A program made the position numbers and the translations under genes. A stretch of DNA of 64,000 nucleotides from Simmondsia chinensis (taxonomy: Eukaryota; Streptophyta; Magnoliopsida; Caryophyllales; Simmondsiaceae), in the NCBI GenBank assembly GCA_018398585.1, contig JAGTTD010000003.1, forward strand, positions 7,138,637 through 7,202,636, read 5' to 3'. Below, piece by piece: positions 21,021 through 32,599 of the stretch (its first letter is position 1; the number at the start of each line of letters is the position of its first letter). Under the pieces are notes generated by a model. The model made no database searches, was not told where the DNA came from, and worked only from the letters and a program-made list of their open reading frames with translations.

Positions 21021-22460
21021 TTGGTAGACCTTCCTAGAGGTTATAAACCAATATGTTGTAAGTGGATCTTTAGAAAGAAAATGAAGGCTGATGCGACAAT
21101 AGACAAGTTTAAGGCAAGGTTAGTGGCTATGGGATATACCCAGAAAAAGGGGTTAGACTATTTTGATACTTACTCACCTATTTCTAAAATAGCCACGATT
21201 AGAACCTTGATTGCCCTTGCGTCTATCCATGATTTAGTTGTGCATCAAATGGATATTAAAACAACATTTCTTAATGGTGACTTAGACGAAGAGATCTACA
21301 TGGAACAGCTTGAGGGTTTTGTTGTTCCTGGTATTAAAAAAAAAAGTTTGTAAACTTGTAAAATCTCTATACGGTCTCAAACAGGCACCTAAACAGTGGC
21401 ATGAGAAATTTAACAGCACACTAGTAGCTAATAATTTCCTTGTAAACAACGATGATTGTTGTGTGTATTCTAAATTTGATTCAAATGGATGTGTAATAGT
21501 TTGTCTATATATTGATAATATGCTGATATTTGGTACAAACTTGAATGTTGTCAGTGAAACGAGAAACTTTCTATGCTCTGAATTTGATATGAAAGATATG
21601 GGTGAAGCAGACGTGATTTTAGGAGTTAAAATTGTAAGAACTCCTGAAGGGATAAGCTAAACCAATCTCACTATGTTGAGAAGATACTTAGAAAGTTTAA
21701 CATGGTTAATACCGATCCTGTAAGAACACCTTATAATCCCAGTGTACACCTAACTAAGCATAAAGTTGTTGCTATGTGCTAGTCTGAGTATGCCAAAATA
21801 ATTGGTAATGTTATATTTCTGATGAACTATACTAGACCTGACATTGCATATGCTGTAAGTAGATTCAGTAGATACTCACATAATCCTAATTAAGAGCATT
21901 GGAATTCGTTAAAAAGATTGCTTAAATATTTGAAAGGAACTGTGAATTGGGGACTTCACTTTGGAAAGTTTCCCGCTACTTTAAAGGGATATTGTGACAC
22001 CAATTGGGTGTCTAATAATGATGAAATTAACTCCACTAGTGGGTCTGTATTCACACTAGCTGGAGGTGCTATATATTGGAAATCCTCTAAGCAATCTTGT
22101 ACTGCTACATCTACTATGGAATCTGAGTTTATTGCTCTTGAGTTGGCAGGTCATGAAGCCGTGTGGCTAAGAAGTCTATTAGGAGACGTGCCATTGTGGG
22201 AGCTTCCAGCTCCATCAGTGTCACTTCACTATGACAGTCAAGTTGCAATTGCTGTGGCTAAGAACAAGATTTATAATAGCAAGAGGAGACACATTCATCT
22301 CTGGCATAAGATCGTGAAAGATCTACTAGAAAGTGGAGTGATATTACTGGACTATGTAAAGTCTGAAAAGAATCTTGCGGATCCGTTGACAAAAGGCCTT
22401 TGTCGTAAAATGATTGTAGAAACAACAAGAGGGATGGAATTAAAGTCTATATATGAATAA
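21021..22460 (+). pseudogene. Copia reverse transcriptase and RNase H, broken, YIDN active site
   Basis: 21021-21353 carries CKWIFRKK, KARLVAMGYTQKKG, DTYSPISK and HQMDIKTTFLNG. An A-run frameshift near 21340 leads into 21310-21660, with SLYGLKQAPKQWH and the active-site box reading YIDN in place of YVDD, which removes a catalytic aspartate. After a stop at 21658 and a poorly open stretch, 21918-22460 is open through RNase H ([25 protein letters not shown]) and ends in the ADPLTKGL tail. The linker before RT is at 20603-20932. Confidence 0.88.
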
Positions 22461-22740
22461 ACTGCGATGTATCCAACCTGGTCTTAACAGGTTCAACGTG
22501 AGAAATCATAGTTTCATTCGAAAAAAGCACTATATTTTATGTTGTCGCTCCCTATGGTGTGACAGTGAAGAGACGGGTCCATAGCCATATATTTGGTGGT
22601 GTAAGCGAGGCTTGCACTTGATGGACACTGTCTGTATGTTACCAAGGGGTGAGGTTGAGCTTTAGCTCTTAATGGACCCATATCTATACGTCATGAGATA
22701 GTGGGACACGAAAAGGCACAAGGTGATGTCATCACAAAAA
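22461..22740 (+). repeat. 3-prime untranslated region of the copia element
   Basis: It begins right after the pol stop. It matches 43855-44110 closely, including ATGTATCCAACCTGG, CAGGTTCAA, TATGGTGTGACAGTG and GACACTGTCTGTATGTT. In the relative this region leads to a polypurine tract and LTR, but here the match ends near 22740. Confidence 0.8.
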
Positions 22741-22775
22741 AAGTTTATATATTTTATTCACCCAAGTGATTCACA

Positions 22776-22855
22776 ATGAGGGTTGTAGCTCAGTTGGTGG
22801 TGGGGAGTGCCTTACATGCGGGTCTCTGGGGTTCAAAGGCCCACTCGTGCCATTT
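22776..22855 (+). ncRNA. tRNA-like sequence, probably a SINE head or tRNA pseudogene
   Basis: TGTAGCTCAGTTGG (A-box-like D arm) and GGGGTTCAAAGGCCC (B-box-like T arm) are about 30 bases apart, and a T-run that could end Pol III transcription lies at 22863-22869. D and T arms can pair, but the anticodon stem is weak and the T stem has a mismatch, so it is not a sound tRNA gene. It lies just past the truncated end of the copia element. No SINE tail or target duplication was resolved. Confidence 0.4.
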
Positions 22856-22869
22856 CATGCCCCTTTTTT

Positions 22870-23880
22870 AGTGGTATGTAGCATTATTCTGAATTAAAAG
22901 GTTTATAGTTTTTTCCCTTATTTCTCTTGTGATTGAGAGCTTTTATACATGTATCCTAGACCTAACTAACAAGGGCGGTGAAACTAGCTTTGCTATTGTG
23001 GGGTTCTTAACCTCGCCATGATTAAAAAAACCTATCTGTATCATTAGCCTAACCTATCAAAGTGGTGAATTTAATTAGTCTAGGAGGAAATTTTACTTGG
23101 ACTTATATGTATACTTCATATATGCCAACTTCATACGTTGGGCCTAAGGCCTGATGAAACTTTACATAGTATCAATGATCTTTTCACTCTTGTTTGACAC
23201 ATAAAATCCCTAAAAAGAGCGATGAATTATTTGAATTTAGAGCACTGAGGACCTCTGCACTAAATAATGGATTGATTTGGATGTAATTACCAAATGGACT
23301 AGGAAAAAGTGTGTGATGCGATTGAGGACAATTCGCATAAGAAGGGAAGTATTAAAGACTCCACATGTGAATCTAATAAGAATTTTCACATCAGCGCTAT
23401 AAGAAAAAAGAGATTCAGATATACGTTAGTGGGCAACTCTACCTCATACCATTTAGTTTTAAGAAAAAATCCAATTTAGGCCCATACGAAGACTTCATAT
23501 ATGTACCAACTCCGTGAATCGGGCCTAAAATTTGATTAAAATATTACGTTTTGCTTTTTACTATTTCTGAGCTTTACTCCTAATAATAAAAAGAAAAAGA
23601 ATTCAACAGCACCATAAATTTTCGCATCAAAAAATATTTCTTTCTTTTTCCATATATTTATCCCTTTTGACATTGTATCTTTATCGTAAGGATGCCCACG
23701 TAAAAGGAATATGATTCACGTTGGTGGTGGGGAAACCCATCCCCATTACCTTAGAAAAAGCTACAGCGAACCAAACGGTGGTGCTACAAATATTTTGCAT
23801 TTGCAGCACGCATAATGAATAATTTTTAATTAATAATTCTCTATTATATTAATAAATAAATAAATAAATAAGTTGTATAT
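22870..23880. other. Repeat-derived spacer, no gene
   Basis: Two diverged copies of one motif lie at about 23096-23166 and 23467-23543. Each has ACTTCATATATG, CCAACTCCGTG or CCAACTTCATACG, and GGGCCTAA blocks, and may be decayed LTR ends. Nothing coding is recognised. Confidence 0.4.
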
Positions 23881-24371
23881 AGACCTGAATTCAAGTCGGG
23901 TAGGGTTAAAATCGGGTTGGGTCTCAATCGGATTGGGTTATCTTCAGGTTCGGGTTGCCCTTATCTCAGGTTGGGTTGATATCAGGTAGGTCATCCTTGG
24001 GTTGGGTCAATTTTTGGTTGATCCATTAGGTTATTTTAATGATATATTTACTCATTCGATCTTGAAAATTATAATTAAAACTACAAAATAAATAACTATG
24101 ATTACCCCTACTTAAATTCTATGATAAGTTGGATTTTTCTTGTGTCATTTTGAGTTCTATATATATAGGTCTGGTTAGGGTCTCGCATAATCACAGGTTG
24201 GGTAAAACTTGGGTCGGGTCTAATTCGGGTTAGGTCATTTCATGTTTCAAGTAAGCTCAAGTCAGGTAAAGTTCGGGTCGGGTCAATGGGCTCAGGTCCC
24301 AATAAATTAAAAAATTTTAGGTTAGGGTCAAGTTGGGTAGTGGGTCAAATGGGTCGGGTCTGATAACATTA
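23881..24371. repeat. hAT-like repeat rich in GGGTCGGG motifs
   Basis: The stretch is filled with GGGTTGGGT and GGGTCGGGT units, the same composition as the interior of the hAT element at 18745-19440. It starts near AGACCTGA and ends near GGGTCTGA, a possible short inverted end. No convincing 8-bp duplication was found. Probably a decayed relative of the 18745 element. Confidence 0.45.
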
Positions 24372-24391
24372 TTCCAGTTGCATATATATAG

Positions 24392-25042
24392 CGGCTAGAA
24401 TGAGAATGGAAGTTTTGTGAGAATGTGAGAAAATTAAGTCTACATCGTTGGATTTTAAGTAAGATTGATCAATGGTTCTAAGTGGCTCATCGTATCCGGA
24501 GCCTTACCACCATCCAACAATCACCACCACTGCCACTCCTCTTTGCCACCGCCACCCATCTCTCTCTCCATATCACATCTGAGATCTCTGTTGTCACCAC
24601 CGCCGCCACCAAACCCCATCTGCCGGCACCACTCCTCACCGCCACCCATCTCTCTCTCTATATCCCATCTCGAATCCCAACGGTCGCCACCATTGTCTGC
24701 CACCACCACCTTCACCGCCATCTGCCACCACCGCATTGGTGGTGGAGGGGCGGTGGAGGTTGTGGTGGGAGGCGGCGGAGGTGGGGGCGACGGTGAGGAG
24801 AGGCGGCGGCGGTGCGGTGGTGGTGGCTGTGATGATGGGTGGCAGTGGCGGTGATCGTAGGGATATGTGATGGGATGGAGAGAGAGATAGGCGGCGGTGG
24901 CGGAGAGGTGCAGTGGCAGCGGAGTTGGTAGGGCTCCGGATATGATTCTCTTAGAGCCATTGATTGATCTTACTTCAGATCCAACAGTGTAGATTTAATT
25001 TTCTTACATTCTTATAAAAATTTCATTCTCATTCCAACCGAT
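24392..25042. mobile_element. Foldback element with arms over 120 bp
   Basis: The left arm (24392-24515) and right arm (24925-25042) are reverse complements over nearly their whole length: GAATGAGAATG, AAGAAAATTAA, CTACA..GTTGGAT, AAGTAAGAT, CAATGG.TCTAAG and TCCGGAGCC. The interior is also largely self-complementary, with CCACCGCCACC-type triplets on the left and GGTGGCGG on the right plus mirrored CTCTCTCT/GAGAGAG blocks. The flanks are TATATA-rich, so the target duplication is ambiguous. His/Pro- and Gly/Arg-rich frames here are products of triplet repeats. Confidence 0.75.
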
Positions 25043-26079
25043 ATATATATATATGGATGGCTAATTTCTTGAACATTTAAAAAAAAAAAAAATTTACGCC
25101 CATACCCCTTCATGGGACAGAGAGAAAGAAGAGGTAGGGAAGGAAAATTGTTTTTTTTTTCAATACTCAACAAATTTTGGCAGTTCATTACAATGAAGGG
25201 CCAGGATTCGCCCCTCTTATGCTCTCACCTGTGGCTAATTAAGAGTATTAAACTCAACCTTAACATCATATGGCATTAATTAGTAATATCTCAGAATGAA
25301 CTCGAGTGAAAATCCTTATAACCCTTAACTTGGAATGACGCGTTGACCTTGAGAATACCTCTTGAGAAGGGTATTCATCGAGATCGGGACATCCAAATGG
25401 GCATAAGCTTCATTACCTTTGTCGTATCACATATAACACTTTAGAAAGACCTTTAGTAAGAGGATATGTCAATTTTGTCGGATGTACTTCAATTTTAGCA
25501 TGAGAAACTTATCCTACATAAAATATTTGATGGGAGTATATTCTCTTGGATGGCCCAATACATTTTTATATGACTATTTGTTATTATTTATAACTGTTGT
25601 AAATATTGAATCAGGCCCTATTAAGTTAGCCCGTATTGAATTGTCCGACATTAATTCTTGACTATTACACTTTTTTGTCCCATCTTTATAATGAATCCTT
25701 TCGTTGGTGAAGAAAAGAAGAAAACGATCCTTCACTGTCTCTTTCTTCTTTGATTCCAATTCATGTCTTCATCCTGTCAAGATCTAAAACTAAGCAAGTT
25801 GGGGCATATATTTTAGTCCATTATTCTAGAGTACACTATAGTGCTGGGTATCGTGTAAATTCTGGGGGTCGGAGTGCTATTTAGTCCCTATAGTACCAGT
25901 GTAGGGGCAACAAACTACTTTAGAGTATTAATGAACTACAAGGCACGACAATAGGCTTCATTTTTTAGATAAGTTATAATTACTCTTTCCCTTATTTTTC
26001 CAACAATTTAAAGTCGTTTAGATGAGTTATTCGGAACATGATTATTTATGGTTCAATTGATATTTTAAGTTGATATATG
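25043..26079. other. LTR-like relics, no gene
   Basis: 25340-25445 resembles 57975-58100 (TTGAGAAT, TCGAGAT, AAATGGGC.TAAGC and GTATCAC blocks). 25836-25940, read as its complement, resembles part of 59300-59400 (GCACTCCGACCC, CCCC.AC. GGTAC). These look like scraps of the repeat that forms the long duplication at 54-60 kb. No coding motif. Confidence 0.4.
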
Positions 26080-26503
26080 TGTTAGGAAACACAACTACTA
26101 AACAAAGAAAGATTCAATAAGAAAATAAAAAACAAACCCACAGATTTACATGGTTCGGCCTAAAATGCCTACATCCAAGAAGTTGTAAGGAGATTTTATC
26201 TCTTTGGAATTATTACAGAGAGTTTTCTTCAATTCACTTTACAATCACTCAAACCCTAAAACAGGGTTTATAAAGTTACACGTAAGAAACCCTAACTTTG
26301 TTTAGCCGAAATCTCCAAAAAGGGCCCGGACCTCGACTTGAGCCCAAACAAAAGGCCAAAATTTTTTTCCAGGCCCTTGGACCTCTATAGAGAGTCAATA
26401 AGCACCTGCTGGTCCATTTCGTACTGAATCAGGCCTATCATCCCAATCATCTATTCCAATGAACTTGGCCCATAATGATATAAAAACCAGGCTAAGCCCA
26501 ACA
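26080..26503. repeat. Solo LTR, 424 bp, with 5-bp target duplication
   Basis: Starts TGTTAGGAAAC and ends GCCCAACA, with identical flanks ATATG at 26075-26079 and 26504-26508. It carries the ACATGGTTCGGCC and TGCCTACATCC blocks seen in some plant LTRs. No internal element sequence adjoins it, so it is the product of LTR-LTR recombination. Orientation and superfamily are not fixed by the sequence. Confidence 0.78.
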
Positions 26504-26629
26504 ATATGGTGATGTTGAATTAGTATAAGAATGAACTTTCAGAAACTAAAATACTGAATTTTCAAAACACGAAAATTACTAGATTTGCATCACGAGGGAA
26601 CTTTGAATTGAAATCCCCAGTGTGTATGT

Positions 26630-26632
<3 letters not shown>

Positions 26633-26659
<27 letters not shown>
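26633..26659. repeat. TA dinucleotide microsatellite
   Basis: Simple TA tract immediately upstream of the large nested copia element. Confidence 0.85.
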
Positions 26660-26660
<1 letters not shown>

Positions 26661-26676
26661 ATTTCTTAAGTGAATC

Positions 26677-26982
26677 TGTTAAATCCTAGTCTTATTCTTT
26701 TGAGTAATACCTTATATTTAGTTCCTTGTACATGTATTCTTTACATAGCATAGTATATTCTTTAGGATCTCTTCCTTATTTACTTAGCATATATTATGGC
26801 TAATTTCCTCTTCTTTCCATCCATGATAGCCGTGTACTTTTAGGCAAGATTAGGTAGATTTTAGTTTATTTTTTCCTTGATTCTATGGCCGATTTTCCTC
26901 TCTTACATTCTATGTTGTTTTGTTATTTATTTAGATGTAAATTGTACTCTTTCAATTATTCAATCAAAAGGAAGTATTACCA
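26677..26982 (+). repeat. 5-prime LTR of the host copia element
   Basis: Starts TGTTAAATCCTAG. Homology with the 3-prime LTR ends at TATTACCA (26982), giving 306 bp for both copies. A primer site is found 41 bases further on, an unusual gap. Alternatively the LTR runs on to about 27023 and the 3-prime copy is truncated by the same amount. By eye about 90 percent identical to its partner. Confidence 0.8.
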
Positions 26983-27023
26983 TTTAATTGCTTCACATTT
27001 TCTTAGATTTATTTATTTCTATA

Positions 27024-27035
27024 TGGTATCAGAGT
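27024..27035 (+). other. tRNA-Met primer binding site of the host copia element
   Basis: TGGTATCAGAGT matches the tRNA-Met primer site at 11 of 12 positions. Confidence 0.8.
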
Positions 27036-27139
27036 AGGCTTGATCTTGCAAGTCTGATATTCTCTTCTTCTAACCATGAACCTTGATTGTTTGTGAGCAT
27101 TCTCTTCTATTTTTTGCATTTATTTGTCACATTAATTTT

Positions 27140-28088
27140 ATGATGTCAAGGAAAAATTCAAACCCAATTGAGGCTCAAGTCATTGTTTTAAAAGGACTGC
27201 TAGATGCTAGTTCTCCTTATTTTTTACATCCCTTGGATCATTCAGGGCTTATTTTTGGTCAAGATGTTTTAACCGGGCCAAATTTCCCAGGATGGAAACG
27301 CTCAATCCTTAAAGTTTTCAAAGCTAAACTTAAAATTGGCTTTCTTAATGGAAGCATCGAAAAACTAGATGAGAATTTTGCGGATTTTGAGAATTTGAGT
27401 GCTTGCGACTCAATGGTATCTTCTTGGCTTACAAACTCGGTTTGGAAAGAAATCAATGCTAGCATCGCTTATTTTGAAACCTCCCGTGACATTTGGCTAG
27501 ACCTTAATGAATGTTTTCACAAGGGAATGTTCCCAATATTTATGAAATTAAGCGCAAGATCTCGCAATTAAAACAAGAGAATATGTTTGTTTTTGATTAT
27601 TTTACCAAACTAAGATCTCTAAGGGATGAACTTTATACCTTGGTTGCCATTCCCCCTTGCACTTGAGGTTCGGGTCAGGCCTTTTCGGCATTCCGGAATA
27701 TGGAAAGGTTGTTAGATTTGCTTATGGGACTTGATCCATTCTTTTTCACTATTAGATCTAAACTTATGAACACTAAATCCATGACCACCGTTGGGAATGC
27801 TTATTTTGTGTTAAGTCAAGAAGAAAAATAGTAGAGGATCGCAGCCGGCCAAATTACTCATCCCGAAGCATTAGCTTTGGTCGCAAAAGGGACGCATACT
27901 GCTGTAGCTGGTGGTGTACAGCCTGCTGCGGGCATATCTTCTCAGCGTTCTAACTGTTTCACTTGTACGCATTGTAAGAAATAGGGACACACGAAGGAAA
28001 GGTGCTTTGAGTTGATTGGCTATCCACTGGGTTAGAGAATCAAGGCATTGGGAGGAAGTGGATGAAATGCATCTGCTGCTGTTGAACT
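27140..28088 (+). pseudogene. Copia gag of the host element, interrupted
   Basis: The best start is the ATG pair at 27140/27143 (MMSRKNSNPIE). The first 140 codons are open with PLDHSGLIFGQDVL and FPGWKRSILKVFKAKLKIGF, the retrotransposon gag start. A frameshift near 27540 leads into IKRKISQLKQENM, and there are stops at about 27665 and later. The CCHC knuckle (27964-28005) is present but holds a stop codon between its second cysteine and the histidine. Gag is cut at 28088 by the minus-strand insertion and resumes near 36718. Confidence 0.82.
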
Positions 28089-30267
28089 TGTTGGGAAAAA
28101 CATGAATTTTGTTGAAAAAATAAACTATGATGCGAACTATTGGGTTCACAGTTTTAAACTATAGTCACAACAATAGGCACCTATTAGAGCACTTAGAGTA
28201 GAAGACTCTTCTCTCTACCTAAGGCCCCGGTCAGAGAGTCACGCTTTGTGATAGCTCACGTACGAGAGTTCCCGAGAATAGGTTTATCTCTATAAATCCT
28301 TTGCCATAATACCGGTTGTTGGGGCAAATTTCAAAAATTCTTCCTAGTTTTATAAAGTTTACGCAGCGGAAGGGTTTAGAATTCATAACTCTAAACACAA
28401 GGTTGTTTTAAAATTTTTAATTTTAAATCTACATATTTAAATTCATAATTTAAATCTACTGATCTAAATTCTTGATTTAGATTTTCAGGCCTTTTACTCT
28501 AATACATTTATAACAATACATAAACTTAAATAAATATAATAATGAATACTGTAAATAAATAGAAAAGCGAAAAACTAAAAGACAAAGGAAAGAAGAACAT
28601 ACCTTGAATTGCTCCTATAGTAAAGAATACGAAGAAAATTGAGACCCTACGATCTTCTACGCAATGACCTCAAACTGCGAGAAGGGTGAACTTCTCTCCA
28701 ATTAGGTCTCCGAAACAATTTTCAGAAACCTAAAAAATTTAATTGCAACTGAATGCCAAACCCTTGAAATAGGTACCTCTATTTATAGTAAGCTACCGGA
28801 GCGAAAAATAACATATTTTTGATGTGGGATTCGCTGTTGTAATTCAAAACGCAGCGTTTCATAACAAAACAAATCAAAACGAGGCATTTAATAGCGGCTG
28901 AAAAAAGGCGTGTTATTTTAATACGTTCCGCGTGACATGTGGCGGCTGCGGATTTTTCAGCTCACGGTCACGCAAATACCTCAAGAGGACAGACCAACGC
29001 GCGATCCATCCGCGAGCATGCGGATAGAGTCTTGGGCATTTTTTTTTTTTTTTTTTTTTGCTTTGTTTTCCACATGTAAAAATTCATCTTATAAATTTTA
29101 ATTTTTATAAATTATTTTATTTTATACTTCTTAATTTTTATTTATCTCATCAATAATGTTTGGCGAAATTAAATTTACTCATCTCATTAATAAATTAATT
29201 CATCTCATGAATTCTTTGATATTTTTCAATAGAAATAAATACAGAGGCTTGCATAGGGACTCAGGGACAATTTAAATCTAGCTCCAAATGGGTTAAATTA
29301 ATCATCTCATAAAATAATTTAATTATCATTTAATGAGACTGAATTTCACAAAATAAATCTCACTTCACTCCAAACTTAAATTATTTATTCGATATCTCCC
29401 TAATAGACTGTATTGATGACAAAAACTCATCTACTAGATGTCCATGACAAAGGATAAATGTAACCACTACCATTATCTTTCTCGCAGCTTCTCCATTAGT
29501 TATCGACTCACCCTTCACTGAATAATTTATTTATTCTTGAACATATTCACAGTATAAATTCCAAATGTCAAACACTTGGAATACTTTGGCCAAAGATTCC
29601 GAACTATTCAAATATTTGCTAATCGGGACATATGTATCTCATAAGAAACTGTAGATTCCCTATTAAATACCTGATCCTTATCACACTTCACGCCGCTACC
29701 CAGTTTACATGGAAATTCAGTCATGCGTTTAGACCTTACTTATAGTACATCAAAGTAACTAACGCTCCATGCACAAGTCCAGAATACCATCAGGATTTAT
29801 AGTCGTCGTTCAAACAATATAACGTGAATCACTCATCTTTGATAGCAGTCTAGAAATAAGTAACCCACATGGTTCAACTCAGTGTGTCAATCTTATTAAA
29901 CACACCAATCCAACACTTTTGGATCTCCATCCACATGACCAAGACAAGTCATCTAAAGTGTCACGTTATAGTCTGAGCATACAAGTGGTCCAAACTTGTC
30001 TTCGACTATGAGCCTTTCAAATAACAATCCATACCATTTGCTCCAAGTCTATCTGTGGTTTAGTCTCATAAACCACTTAGAACAAACATGCAAATTGTAG
30101 TCTAAGGACTACACCAATCTCATGGATATCTCCCAAAAGAAAATCACATGCAGTATAAATGCTCGCTTACACAAATTTAACTAGAAAACGACTGGGACTT
30201 CAATTATATTTATTAATTATATAAAATATCCAGAATAAATCTGAATTTTAGGATACTGTTCCTAACA
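28089..30267 (-). repeat. 3-prime LTR of the nested minus-strand element, 2179 bp
   Basis: The plus-strand left end is TGTTGGGAAAAACATG and the right end is CTGTTCCTAACA. It matches 34640-36717 along its whole length with many substitutions and a few indels. A T run of about 21 bases lies at 29039-29059. There is no recognisable gene in it. Confidence 0.88.
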
Positions 30268-30284
30268 ATCTCACACTTGTCCTA
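30268..30284 (-). other. Polypurine tract of the nested minus-strand element
   Basis: On the minus strand GGACAAGTGTGAGAT lies directly before the LTR start TGTTAGG. It resembles the CAAGTGGGAGAT tract common in plant copia elements. Confidence 0.7.
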
Positions 30285-30713
30285 AATCTAATTTATGACA
30301 AAGTCCATACTCACCCCTTTTAAGTTTGAACTAAAGGTCTACTGAGCCTAACCCTTAGTGAGCATAATTACTCTATTATGAAGTCAGCAATACAATACTA
30401 TTTGGCATTCCTCTCACTAATGGCTCCCGCTTCAAGGGTAAAGACATGCTCAGATGTCTAACGTTTATCATATATATTTGACTGGAAGTCTTAAAACAGT
30501 GTATCCAATTGGAACTAGCTCGTCACTTTGAAAGATCAGCATAGGATCTCCAGTTCTTCTCAAGAACTAGAGAAAATACTTCACTGCCACCTAGTCTATT
30601 GGACCCAGGTTAGACTAACACCTGCTTACTATACCATAGCATAGCAGACATTAAGTCTCGTGTACAACATGGCATCCCTGAGGCTCCCACTGTCAAAGCA
30701 TATGAAATATTCC

Positions 30714-30992
30714 TCAATTGCTCCTCCTCTTGAGGTGTCCTAAAATACTACTCAAAAGAGAGAGGGACTCCATGCTATACCTTGACAACGTCTTGTCAAT
30801 ATAAGTGGCTAGAGAGAGATCCAACATCCTACTCTTACAACCTTGCAGAAGCTTAATCCTAAAAGTAGAGTTGGCTTCTCCCATGTACTTAATATTGAGT
30901 TTTCTTGACAACCAAACCTTTACAGCTAATGACACCCCCATATCATTCTCAATGAGTATTATATCGTTGACATATAACACTAAGAAAGTCAC
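30714..30992 (-). pseudogene. Reverse transcriptase remnant with YVND active site
   Basis: The minus-strand frame begins FLVLYVNDIILI, where the catalytic YVDD box has become YVND. It continues LSRKLNIKYMGEAN and FRIKLLQG, equivalent to the usual FDMKDLGEA and LGI segment. The first half of RT and almost all of RNase H are not recognisable in this element. The substituted aspartate alone would abolish polymerase activity. Confidence 0.78.
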
Positions 30993-31389
30993 TACTTTCT
31001 CTTAATGTCATTTTTACACGCATTGTTCGAGCAACAAATTGCACAAAACTAGAAGACTTAACTGTTTCATTGTGGCTAAAAGGATTAGATTCAATGCCAC
31101 GGTCAACTACTAAGGCTCCCGCTATGAACTTGTCTGGTATCCTGACAATCCTCCCACCACACCTAAACTCTCGTGTACCTGGAACATTTTGTTCCTAGCA
31201 GTAGGTGCATCTAATGCATCCACTATGTCTTGAGTTGTGTCTAACTGTTTAGAGTTAGTGTCATTTTCCTTTAATACTAATTTCTTCTTGTTCTTGTAGC
31301 TTACTTGCAAAATGCTTCTCTAAGTATTTTACATTGTATGTACAAAGGACCTTTTAAATAAAAAAACTGTAGAAAAAACTGTCCTTGTT

Positions 31390-31925
31390 CCTTTTATCTA
31401 CAACACCATTCTGCTGTGGTGTAACCAGAGCAGAAAGCTGAGATCTTATCTCATTTGTAGTTAGAAAAATCAAAAACTAGCCCGAAAAATAAGCACCACC
31501 TCGATCTGATCGAAGTGACTTAACTTATTTACCTAATAGCTTTTAAAATTCAACTTTTTACTCTTTGAATTTCTCCAAAAAAAAACGTCCAACTTATATC
31601 TCATTATGTAAACATATCCATATCTTGAGTAATCATCACTAAACGTGATTAAATACTCATACCCACCTCTTGCCTGATCATGTATTGGTCCACATACATC
31701 TATGTGACCCAACTCAAGCAAGCCACCAACCCTGTTACTTTTACTCTTAAAGACAGACTTGGTCATCTTTCTTTCTATGCAGGATTTGCAGACTGGTAAT
31801 GACCTCAAGTCCAAACCCTCTATCAGTCCATCTTTTACTAGTCTTTGGATCTTATTCGAATTAATGTGACCTAAACGTTGGTGCCTTGTGCAGGCATTAC
31901 CACTCTCAAGGTGTTTTCTTTTAGA
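31390..31925 (-). pseudogene. Pre-integrase and integrase remnant
   Basis: From 31925 down: a pre-integrase segment (HQRLGHINSNKIQRL), CKSCIERKMTKS, then the integrase core with the first catalytic aspartate (GHIDVCGP), FSDDYSRYGYVY, the second aspartate (LRSDRGGAY) and an NGVV motif. The catalytic glutamate codon at 31396-31398 reads as aspartate. Only 31533-31814 is open; stops and frameshifts separate the parts. Confidence 0.8.
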
Positions 31926-32269
31926 AGAGTGAACAAATGAAATTATGTTAGATTTATTTAAAAAATTACCAGAGTTTTGTTAAGGAAATAACATGAATAA
32001 ATAATTTATTCATGTACATGTACAAATAAACAATTTATTTCTCATATTAAAATTTTCATTATCAAAATCAACTCAATAACAATTATCCAACAACCGAAAT
32101 GCAGAAATCAAATTCCTATACAGTGAAGGTTTAAATAATCAATCCTTTTAAAATAAAACTCTATCTCTAAAGTCTAAGCTAACATCTTCTACACTTAAGA
32201 CCACTATTATTGTATTGTCCTTGACCATCAGGTACAACACCCGTCGTGTAGCCTTTAGCCTAGCCTGAG

Positions 32270-32345
32270 CTCCTGTAACATATTACAGATATGGTCAGTT
32301 GAACCTGAGTCTACCCACCAGGAAACTGGTAGACTCTCAACTACG
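32270..32345 (-). pseudogene. Protease active-site remnant
   Basis: A short minus-strand frame reads WWVDSGSTDHIC, the copia protease active-site motif, in the expected place upstream of the pre-integrase segment. The frame is soon lost on both sides. Confidence 0.7.
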
Positions 32346-32599
32346 CATGACTCAACTAAGTGGGATATCAACATACCTTCACCAGATGGCTTAGTAATCT
32401 TTGTAGGAAGAGTATCTAAGTACTTAGTGTAGTTTCTTCTCCAGTGGTTTAGTTTTCTTGCAAAAGAAACGCTCTTCTTTTGCTGACTTCCTTATGGATT
32501 TGGTTGCTACAATATCAACCTTACTCTTTCCTTTCTTTTCAGAAGGTCCCTTGTGAGTAATAACTAAGTCTAACTTATTTTTCAAGGGGTTCAGTGAGT

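Larger units (their letters stand above)
16862..22740 (+). mobile_element. Ty1/copia retrotransposon, 5-prime LTR present, 3-prime LTR lost, carrying a hAT insertion
   Basis: The order is 5-prime LTR (16862-17808), gag, protease, integrase, reverse transcriptase, RNase H, then a 3-prime untranslated region to about 22740. The 3-prime region matches 43855-44110 of the element at 39211-45548, so both belong to one family. Sequence after 22740 no longer matches and no second LTR follows, so the 3-prime end is truncated. A 696-bp hAT element sits at 18745-19440. Many stops and frameshifts, and a YVDD to YIDN change, show it is dead. Lineage not assigned. Confidence 0.87.

Noticed and set aside
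22776..22855. Genuine tRNA gene
   Set aside because: The anticodon stem is weak, the T stem has a mismatch and the acceptor arm does not pair convincingly.
24465..24854. Long His/Pro- and Gly/Arg-rich frames on both strands
   Set aside because: They come from CCACC and GGTGG triplet repeats in a foldback element and have no domain or conserved start.
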